This document shows, one piece after another, positions 58,039 to 64,000 of a stretch of 64,000 bases of DNA. The number at the start of each line of letters is the position of its first letter. Within the stretch, counting starts at the first letter, position 1. The position numbers were made by a program, and so were the translations under genes. This DNA comes from DYFT01 sp041695085 (lineage in GTDB: Bacteria > Bacteroidota > Ignavibacteria > UBA10030), in NCBI GenBank assembly GCA_041695085.1, contig JBGFRO010000047.1, positions 62,001-126,000 on the forward strand, given 5' to 3'. Below the pieces are notes generated by a model. It saw only the letters and a program-made list of their open reading frames with translations. It did not search any database and was not told the origin of the DNA.

Positions 58039-59222
58039 ACAGTATCTCAATTTCCCCTCGCTTTACCCTCGCCTCACGGGCCGGACTCCTGCGCACGCTC
58101 ACGTCTGTTGCCGCGATTGCTGCAGTCCTGACCTTGTTCGGGTTACTGTTCGAACCGGCCCGCGTCTGGCCCAATCTGCTTCTTGCAAATTATTATGGAA
58201 TGGGTGTAGGATTGGCTGCCGTCGTCTTCCTGGCGCTGATGTCTGTTTCGAATGCAGGGTGGGCGGTCTCCTTCCGTCGCGTTCCTGAGGCTATGACGAG
58301 TGTTCTACCTCTCTCGGCTCTCGTCCTCATCCTCCTTTTTTTCGGCATTCACTCGCTGTATGAATGGAGCCATACTGAAGTTGTAGCGAACGATCGTTTG
58401 CTGCAGGCCAAATCCGGTTGGTTGAACGAACCGTTCTTCATCGTCCGATCACTTTTGTATATGATGATTTGGAGTGTGTTTGCGTACGTGCTGGTGAAGC
58501 GTTCACTCCGGCAAGACGAAACGGGAGACCCCGACCTGACGCGCCGCAATAAGAAGACGGCTGCAGCGTTTCTCGTGGTTTTCTCACTCACATTCACGCT
58601 GGCGAGCATGGACTGGATTATGTCGCTCGAACCGCATTGGTACAGCACTATCTTCGGTATCTACAATTTCTCCGGTCTCTTGCTGAACGGCCTCGCGACG
58701 ATGACGGTTCTCGTGATCGTGTTGCGAAGAATGGGACCTCTCCAACGCATCGTCAATGAATCGCACTTGCACGATCTCGGCAAACTGGTGTTTGCCTTCA
58801 GCACCTTCTGGATGTACATCTGGTTCAGTCAGTACATCCTGATTTGGTACGCAAATATCCCCGAAGAGGTAGTGTACTTTCTGCGTCGGGAGAAAGGAAG
58901 TTGGGGGATCTTGACCGTTGTGAACGTGCTGTTCAACTGGGCCATACCGTTCATTGCACTCCTGCCGATCTGGACGAAGCGCAATGAAAGCGTGCTGTTG
59001 CGCGTTTGCGTGATTGTGATGATCGGTCATTGGATCGATCTGTTTTGGATGATCATGCCCCCCTTCATGCCGAATGATCCGGCGGTCGGGATATGGGAAT
59101 TCATTCCCATGATCGGGATGGCCTCCGCTCTTATTGTCCTCACATTCCGGACTCTGGCACGTTACAACCTTGTTCCTCTCCGAGATCCGTTCCTCTCGGA
59201 AAGTCTTCATCTTCATACGTGA
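58035..59222 (+). CDS. actF: Alternative complex III subunit F (NrfD-like)
   Basis: ATG 58035 overlaps actE by four bases. The ~395-residue membrane protein has about ten helices and is related to ActC, as in other ACIII. Conserved stretches include L-A-S-M-D-W-I-M-S-L-E-P-H-W-Y-S-T and F-W-M-Y-I-W-F-S-Q-Y. It completes the six-gene ACIII set (no actG-like gene is seen). Its TGATG stop/start overlap leads into the moaA remnant. Confidence 0.95.
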   Translation: MNSISISPRFTLASRAGLLRTLTSVAAIAAVLTLFGLLFEPARVWPNLLLANYYGMGVGLAAVVFLALMSVSNAGWAVSFRRVPEAMTSVLPLSALVLILLFFGIHSLYEWSHTEVVANDRLLQAKSGWLNEPFFIVRSLLYMMIWSVFAYVLVKRSLRQDETGDPDLTRRNKKTAAAFLVVFSLTFTLASMDWIMSLEPHWYSTIFGIYNFSGLLLNGLATMTVLVIVLRRMGPLQRIVNESHLHDLGKLVFAFSTFWMYIWFSQYILIWYANIPEEVVYFLRREKGSWGILTVVNVLFNWAIPFIALLPIWTKRNESVLLRVCVIVMIGHWIDLFWMIMPPFMPNDPAVGIWEFIPMIGMASALIVLTFRTLARYNLVPLRDPFLSESLHLHT

Positions 59223-59464
59223 TGAACCGGCTGAGCGGAAATCCTGGAGAGAGGGGGAGCAACAGGGAAATGACGGAAGTGCAGAGGACCGACCGTTCCA
59301 TCCTCACAGATGCTTTCGGTCGCCGACACACGTACTTGCGGCTTTCTGTCACAGAACGCTGCAATCTTCGTTGCACGTACTGCATGCCGGAGGAAGGTAG
59401 TTAAGACCGGAGCTGAACGAGCTTGTCGAGAAAGGTGATCGCGCAATGGTCGCGATCGGAGGTG
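59222..59464 (+). pseudogene. moaA: moaA remnant (internal deletion)
   Basis: A frame starting at ATG 59222 (or 59270) encodes the N-terminus of the molybdenum cofactor enzyme MoaA: F-G-R-R-H-T-Y-L-R, then the radical SAM motif C-N-L-R-C-T-Y-C-M-P. It stops at 59402, right after this motif. In another frame, 59410-59463 encodes a stretch ending G-D-R-A-M-V-A-I-G-G, like the C-terminal double Gly of MoaA. If so, ~270 codons are missing between the ends, and one base is missing before the original stop. The C-terminal match is tentative. It was coupled to actF by TGATG. Confidence 0.6.
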
Positions 59465-59540
59465 AACGCGGTGAGGCTTGCATCCGATTCATTGTCCGGC
59501 TATTTTTCAGAAAAAATTCTCCGAACATCACCAGGTGAGC

Positions 59541-60035
59541 ATGTCGATCATCTTCAGCAAATCGTGTGAATATGGATTGCAGGCGGTGCTCTATCTGTCG
59601 CATCGTCCGGACGATTCACCGGCCTTCTTGCGCGACATTGCACAGGATTTGAACATCCCCTATCATTTTCTCAACAAAGTGCTGCAGACCTTGACGCGCG
59701 ATCACATCGTCGTTTCGCACAAAGGATCGAACGGCGGATTCGCCCTCGCCCGTTCGCCGAAAGAGATTCATCTCCTCGATATCGTCCGTGCAGTGGATGG
59801 AGACTCGTTTCTGGATGGCTGTGTCGTGGGCTTTCCCGGCTGTGGAGATGAAAATCCCTGTCCTGTCCATCCACAGTGGAAAAAGGCAAAGGAGATGATC
59901 CTGACGATGCTACAGAAGAAGACACTCGCAGAGTTGGGGAAAGGATTGAATCTTAAGCTCGATCATATCATTTCCGGCTCGCGTGACAACGCGCGGCAAG
60001 ATGGACGGCCGCGCGTTTTTCATTCTCAAAGATGA
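59541..60035 (+). CDS. Second Rrf2-family Fe-S transcription regulator
   Basis: ATG 59541 follows AGGTGAGC; an upstream in-frame ATG at 59478 lies next to the moaA remnant and is rejected. The ~164-residue protein begins MSIIFSKSCEYGLQA. Cys94, Cys101 and Cys107 have the same C-x6-C-x5-C spacing (and P-V-H after it) as the first Rrf2 at 21681, so the two are close paralogues with similar clusters. The C-terminal ~20 residues are extra. Its targets are unknown; the flanking genes are a trans-sulfuration enzyme and ACIII. Confidence 0.87.
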   Translation: MSIIFSKSCEYGLQAVLYLSHRPDDSPAFLRDIAQDLNIPYHFLNKVLQTLTRDHIVVSHKGSNGGFALARSPKEIHLLDIVRAVDGDSFLDGCVVGFPGCGDENPCPVHPQWKKAKEMILTMLQKKTLAELGKGLNLKLDHIISGSRDNARQDGRPRVFHSQR

Positions 60036-60121
60036 GAACGGATACAATTCTCTTTCTCCTTGCTTCCCGCGAATTTGTTTGGCAAACTCTCTCCGCTATT
60101 TCCATCTGACGGAGGCCCGCT

Positions 60122-61450
60122 ATGAAGAAACATCGCGCACCGAGGCGCCGCGTCACCGACGCCGCCTCGTATTCTCCGGAAACGAAGCTCATCTGGGGAA
60201 AATCCTTCACGCCACACTGGGATTATAGTCACCACGTTGTCCCGCCACTTTCCTCCTCTTCCACCTTTCGTATGGATTCCACGCGCCGAGGGGCACAGGG
60301 ATTCGTGGAGTTTGCACACCATAGTGATGATTTCGTCGTCGAGTCGAAAGCACCGATTTACATCTATGACCGCCTCGGTGAGCCGAATAAAGATCTGCTC
60401 GAAGAAGGGCTTGCCATGGCTGAACGGGGTGAATGTGCGGTGACGTTTGCCACGGGTATGGCGGCGGTTTCGGCGCTCTGCGGCATCTTGCTCGGCAGCG
60501 GCAGCGAGGTGGTGGCGCACAAGATGCTTTACGGCTGTACGTTTTCACTCTTCAAGAACTGGCTGCGCCGGTACAGGATCAAAGTAACGTGGGTCGATTT
60601 CAACAACGAGAAAGCGTTGGAGAAAGCGATCACACCACAGACGAGATTGCTGTATTTCGAGACGCCCGTCAATCCGACGATGGAACTTATCGACATCCGC
60701 CGAGTCGTTAAGTTGGCGAAGAAGCACAACAAAGGGCGATCGAAGACCAACCATATCTCCACGGCGGTCGACAACACCTTTGCCTCGCCGTTCTGCCAGC
60801 GCCCCAAAGAGTTGGGTGTCGATTTCGTCGTGGAATCGCTGACGAAGGGATTGTGTGGATTTGGGACCGACATGGGTGGAGTTGTTGTGGGACCGGCGTG
60901 GAGTTATGATCCGCTTCTGATGTATCGAAAGGATTTTGGCGGTGTGCTTTCCGCTAAAAGCGCATGGCCGATTCTGGTGTATGGCCTCCCCTCGCTCGCG
61001 GTGCGGTTCCGGCAAATGATCGAAACGGCGCAGGCGGTGGCACAGTTTTTGGCGGAGGACAGACGCATTGGGCACGTGTCGTATCCGGGGCTCGATACGT
61101 TTCCCCAGCGCGCCATCGCTCGAAGTCAGATGCTGAACTTTGAGGGCGAATTCGCGCCGGGGAGTCTCCTCTATTTCATTCCGAAAGGAAAGACGCCACA
61201 GGAGCGTCACCGTCGAGCCGACCGGATTGTCAATTTCATTGCGAAGAACTCGTACACCATGACGCTGGCGGTGAGTTTGGGAAATATTCGGACGCTTATT
61301 GAACATCCGGCCTCGATGACGCATTCAAGCATTCCGCCGGAAGAGCAACTCAAGCGAGGAATCGATCCGGGAGGGATTCGGCTTTCTATCGGCCTTGAGA
61401 AGGCGGAGGACATTATCCAGGACCTGGCGAAAGCATTGAAGCAGGCGTGA
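60122..61450 (+). CDS. Trans-sulfuration family PLP enzyme (Cys/Met metabolism)
   Basis: The 442-residue protein has the fold-type I Cys/Met metabolism signature. G-M-A-A-V-S-A lies at the phosphate site, E-T-P-V-N-P-T is typical of the family, D-N-T-F-A-S-P follows, and the PLP-binding Lys is in S-L-T-K-G-L. An extra ~40-residue N-terminal lead is present. It could be a cystathionine gamma-synthase, gamma-lyase or methionine gamma-lyase; the exact reaction cannot be assigned. Expression may involve the preceding Rrf2 regulator. It is apparently a single gene. Confidence 0.87.
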   Translation: MKKHRAPRRRVTDAASYSPETKLIWGKSFTPHWDYSHHVVPPLSSSSTFRMDSTRRGAQGFVEFAHHSDDFVVESKAPIYIYDRLGEPNKDLLEEGLAMAERGECAVTFATGMAAVSALCGILLGSGSEVVAHKMLYGCTFSLFKNWLRRYRIKVTWVDFNNEKALEKAITPQTRLLYFETPVNPTMELIDIRRVVKLAKKHNKGRSKTNHISTAVDNTFASPFCQRPKELGVDFVVESLTKGLCGFGTDMGGVVVGPAWSYDPLLMYRKDFGGVLSAKSAWPILVYGLPSLAVRFRQMIETAQAVAQFLAEDRRIGHVSYPGLDTFPQRAIARSQMLNFEGEFAPGSLLYFIPKGKTPQERHRRADRIVNFIAKNSYTMTLAVSLGNIRTLIEHPASMTHSSIPPEEQLKRGIDPGGIRLSIGLEKAEDIIQDLAKALKQA

Positions 61451-61528
61451 AGCGGGAGCGTGGAGGGTGGGAAGATGGATTGTTCGAGAGAGTTCTGCCG
61501 TCGGAGTACGAAGGGACATCGAGCAAAA

Positions 61529-62128
61529 CTACCCTTTTAGCTCTTTTGTGCTTTTTGACCGATAATACCCTCCACCGGCACAAGTGACACAGAGCGTCGT
61601 TCCATTCTCTCGAATCTCTCTTTCATTGATAATCTCCTCTCCGCAACGCGTGCACGTCGTCTTTTTACCCGCATGGCTTACAATCCGCTCAATGGGATCA
61701 AGAAGTTCAACGTGCTGCACTTCAAAGAGTTCATCGTTGGGCATGCGCTGGTAGCCGAGAAGGTAAGCATCCCACTTCGATCTGGCATCCGGTGCAAAAG
61801 CGCGGGCGGTTTCCCGCGCAGATGCTCTCGGTACGATGCGGATGGCTTTACCAGTTTTCGAATCAACAAATGTGGCGGCCACTTTGCCGTAGTCTTCGAC
61901 ACGCAGTGTCCGGTGACCGACTGTACAATTGGTTGCGGCTGAGATACCATCCACTGCGCAGCCATCGGTTTCGGCAATGACCAACAAACGCTTCTCCGAC
62001 TGTGGCAGGTCGAGACCGAGAAGGGCGCCTGCAAGCAACCCCATCCGTGCTCCCAAGACCTGGCGCGGACAGAGGTGGCAATGAAGCGCGGCAGATTGTT
62101 TCAGAATTTCATCGAGAGTTTTCATCAC
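61529..62128 (-). CDS. FmdE-family protein with C-terminal zinc finger
   Basis: The 199-residue protein has an FmdE (formylmethanofuran dehydrogenase subunit E-like) domain: H-C-H-L-C-P near the start, G-L-x-A-G motifs and E-T-D-G-C-A-V-D-G-I. The C-terminus has a C4 finger (C-T-R-C-G-E ... C-V-T-C). Bacterial FmdE proteins are often linked to molybdopterin enzymes, but their role is not settled. GTG 62128 or ATG 62125 is the start. It lies downstream of nrfAH on the same strand; the 62129-62301 gap holds no recognisable gene. Confidence 0.85.
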   Translation of the reverse strand: MMKTLDEILKQSAALHCHLCPRQVLGARMGLLAGALLGLDLPQSEKRLLVIAETDGCAVDGISAATNCTVGHRTLRVEDYGKVAATFVDSKTGKAIRIVPRASARETARAFAPDARSKWDAYLLGYQRMPNDELFEVQHVELLDPIERIVSHAGKKTTCTRCGEEIINEREIRENGTTLCVTCAGGGYYRSKSTKELKG

Positions 62129-62301
62129 TTCAGAATCATTCGGTTTCTCTCAGGCAGTGCTGAATAACTTCGTCCCCGCAATCTCTTGGGCTGATGAGCT
62201 TTGGGTACCTGTTCAAGTGGAAAGACTGAGTCGAGAATCGGCTTCAATCGGTGTTCTGTGTTACTGCAACCCAACGAAATGCTTCGCTTTTCCAAGCTGC
62301 C

Positions 62302-62736
62302 TCAAAACGCGTGTCCAACTCCGCGGTGACAATCGAAACAACGGACACCTTCACGATGGAAGACAGCGCTGAGCGTCGAGGCGTGGCAGCGAATACAGTT
62401 CGCCTCCACCGTTCTTTCACCGCTCGGCGATAAGCGTAACACCTGTGGGTTATCGAACGTGAAAACGTACGAGTGTCGGATGCCGCTTTCTGCCTTCGCG
62501 TACCATTGTGTTATCGGATGGTGGGGCACATGACATCCGTTACACGTCACGTTGCGGTGGCTGGAGACTCCCCATGCAATATGGTTATCTCGCATCACGT
62601 GGCAGTTGATGCACGCTTGAGGATCATCCAGCAAATACGAATACCCGCGCGCATAGTAAAACGTGTAGCCGCTCAGGCCCACCACAATGCCCGGCAAGAC
62701 AATCAGCAGCGCGCCAAAGAGGGAGCGGAGTGTCAT
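62302..62736 (-). CDS. nrfH: Tetrahaem quinol dehydrogenase of nitrite reductase
   Basis: The 144-residue NapC/NirT-family cytochrome has one N-terminal membrane helix (~5-25) and four CxxCH motifs: CINCH, CNGCH, CIRCH and CFDCH. It oxidises menaquinol and passes electrons to NrfA. It is on the slightly short side but ends in the normal C-F-D-C-H-R-G region. It is translationally coupled to nrfA (ATGA). Gene order is nrfA then nrfH, the reverse of the usual nrfHA. Confidence 0.95.
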   Translation of the reverse strand: MTLRSLFGALLIVLPGIVVGLSGYTFYYARGYSYLLDDPQACINCHVMRDNHIAWGVSSHRNVTCNGCHVPHHPITQWYAKAESGIRHSYVFTFDNPQVLRLSPSGERTVEANCIRCHASTLSAVFHREGVRCFDCHRGVGHAF

Positions 62737-64000
62737 GGGTTGTTCCGGTCGTTGATAGGATAGGAAGACCGCTGCGTACGCATGCCTCGACGAGTAAGCA
62801 CTTTATACGCTTCTAACTCTGCCTGCCGTGCGTAATCGATCGCATCGCCTAACATGCGGGCGGCCTCCTGTGAGCTATGGAACCCCATGCTGTTCTCCGC
62901 GCTGATGAAGTCCCACCGCACCTGCGCTTGCCGATGGAGCCTGCGGGCTTCCTTCAGGTCGGCGTCCGTGGCCCCCGCAGCCAGGGCGGCTTTGACGCCG
63001 TCGATGGCGGAGATGATGGCGTGCTCGGCGCGCGTCAGCAGTGAATATGTCCTGTCCTGCATCTGCAGCACGCGCTCGCGCATCTCCTGTTCGCTCTGGC
63101 GATGGCAGGTCAGGCAGGCATTGGTCAAGTTGGCCAGCGGCGTGCGTATCCAATGGTCGGTTACTTTGATGCCTCCCTCGCTGCGATACGGCATGTGGCA
63201 ATCGGCGCAGCTGACGTTTGCGCGCGCATGGAGGCCGGTTGACCAAAGTTCGAATTCCGGATGCTGAATTTTGACCATCGGCGCTTTCGATTCAGCATGC
63301 GTCCAATCTGAAAATCCATACGCATCGTAGTACGCCGCAATGCTATCGACCGACAACCCCTTGTCCCACGGGAAGGTCAGATACCGGTCCTTACCTTTGA
63401 AGTAGTATTCCGAATGGCACTGGGCGCACACGTATGACCGCATCTCCTGCCGTGTTGCCGTGGAGAGGTCGATCCCCCGTCGGCTCATCGCTTCGGCGAA
63501 GGTCACGCGTGTGATCTGTAGTTCCATCGTCTGGGCGTTGTGGCAATCGGCGCAGCTGACGGGGTGCTTGAAGCCATGCTGTTCCACTAACTCCTTGACA
63601 GGGGTTTTATAGAGCGTTTCCGCTCCGTATTGACGGACGAAGTTGGGCACGTGCGAGCTTTTGCACGCCATGCACGCGCCGGGTTTCTGATCGCCAAGAC
63701 GCTGCGAGGCCAACATGTCTCTGAGCGTAAACATGTGGCCCGTCTCCTCGCGGTAGTCGACGGAAAACGGATGGCCGGCAAAGAGTCGTACGTAGTTGGG
63801 ATGCTTGTCCAGTTTGGAGAACGCTTCGGAGCCGCCGTAGCGCCCCCATCTGCTGTACTGGATCATCTCTGATGTCCGCATGGTTTTCAGGTAGGCTTCG
63901 TACTGGCGCGGGAAGTTGACCTTCCACACAGCGGGGTCGGGTTCGCCTTCCGGGATATCGGTGATCTTCAGATACATCAGGCGCGCCTCCTGCTGGCGTT
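62733..64000 (-). CDS. nrfA: Cytochrome c nitrite reductase, ammonia-forming (5' end cut by window edge)
   Basis: NrfA reduces nitrite to ammonium with six electrons in the periplasm. The active-site haem has the diagnostic C-M-A-C-K motif with Lys as ligand; four CxxCH motifs follow (CADCH, CAQCH, CADCH, CLTCH), five haems in all. The ATG at 63977 is internal: the frame is open to base 64000 and the N-terminal signal peptide is missing, so the gene continues to the right. Typical NrfA features E-x-x-x-D-P-A-V-W and K-x-N-F-P-x-Q-Y appear as D-P-A-V-W-K-V-N-F-P-R-Q-Y. It is coupled to nrfH by a four-base overlap. Confidence 0.96.
   Translation of the reverse strand, partial: RQQEARLMYLKITDIPEGEPDPAVWKVNFPRQYEAYLKTMRTSEMIQYSRWGRYGGSEAFSKLDKHPNYVRLFAGHPFSVDYREETGHMFTLRDMLASQRLGDQKPGACMACKSSHVPNFVRQYGAETLYKTPVKELVEQHGFKHPVSCADCHNAQTMELQITRVTFAEAMSRRGIDLSTATRQEMRSYVCAQCHSEYYFKGKDRYLTFPWDKGLSVDSIAAYYDAYGFSDWTHAESKAPMVKIQHPEFELWSTGLHARANVSCADCHMPYRSEGGIKVTDHWIRTPLANLTNACLTCHRQSEQEMRERVLQMQDRTYSLLTRAEHAIISAIDGVKAALAAGATDADLKEARRLHRQAQVRWDFISAENSMGFHSSQEAARMLGDAIDYARQAELEAYKVLTRRGMRTQRSSYPINDRNNP

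Noticed and set aside
62733..63977. NrfA lacking a signal peptide as a real cytoplasmic variant
   Set aside because: The frame stays open to the window edge, so the N-terminus is simply cut off.
1..64000. CRISPR arrays, tRNA, rRNA, insertion sequences with transposase
   Set aside because: No regularly spaced repeats, no cloverleaf or rRNA-like segments and no transposase-like frame were seen by reading; only the two short hairpin elements look mobile.

Overview
This 64 kb window comes from an anaerobically respiring bacterium of the Bacteroidota/Ignavibacteria type. Two proteins end in type IX secretion (T9SS) sorting domains with a YPNPFNP motif. The window also holds a complete alternative complex III (ActABCDEF), a clade II (Sec/lipoprotein-type) nitrous oxide reductase cluster, a pyruvate:ferredoxin oxidoreductase and many multihaem cytochromes c. 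The exact lineage is an inference; no rRNA or tRNA gene was seen. Almost everything is on the + strand; only the last ~2.5 kb (nrfA, nrfH and an FmdE-like gene) runs the other way.

Layout. 1-7.4 kb: the end of a fibronectin-III/T9SS surface protein, a large propeller-type hybrid sensor kinase and a two-PDZ exported protein. 7.5-20 kb: a sigma-54 region. A PAS histidine kinase and an NtrC-type regulator are followed by a solitary Fis-type HTH protein, a small membrane protein, a nine-haem T9SS cytochrome, a receiver/DksA-like/coiled-coil trio, PFOR and a DHOD-like protein. Four good -24/-12 promoters lie in this stretch, three of them preceded by a shared TGGGAAT element. 20.2-27.5 kb: hemN, an Fe-S Rrf2 regulator and a tightly overlapping set: NapH-like ferredoxin, methyltransferase, a small TM protein, DUF2249, a NorC-like cytochrome, DUF1858/DUF2249, a haem-copper-oxidase-like membrane protein and DUF59. 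27.7-41.2 kb: a GltD-like flavoprotein, Rieske, cytochrome b, a pentahaem cytochrome, nosZ, a membrane protein, a YwiC-like protein, nosD, nosF, nosL, nosY and an SUMF1-like protein. 41.2-51.7 kb: the nar operon (dihaem cytochrome c, narGHJI, two NarK transporters). 51.8-59.2 kb: actABCDEF, followed by a wrecked moaA. 59.5-62.1 kb: a second Rrf2 regulator, a trans-sulfuration enzyme and an FmdE-like protein. 62.3-64 kb: nrfH and a right-edge-truncated nrfA.

Together the genes describe a menaquinone-based N-oxide respiration: nitrate to nitrite (Nar), nitrite to ammonium (NrfAH) and N2O to N2 (Nos). No nirK/nirS or canonical norB is visible. Two different quinol:cytochrome c oxidoreductases are present, a Rieske/cytochrome b type beside nosZ and ACIII beside nar. 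The Rrf2/DUF2249/NorC-like module is a candidate for an undescribed NO- or N-oxide-handling system. The sigma-54 circuit appears to control fermentative/anaerobic oxidation genes and an exported cytochrome, with a built-in HTH-only protein that could feed back on the activator's own sites.
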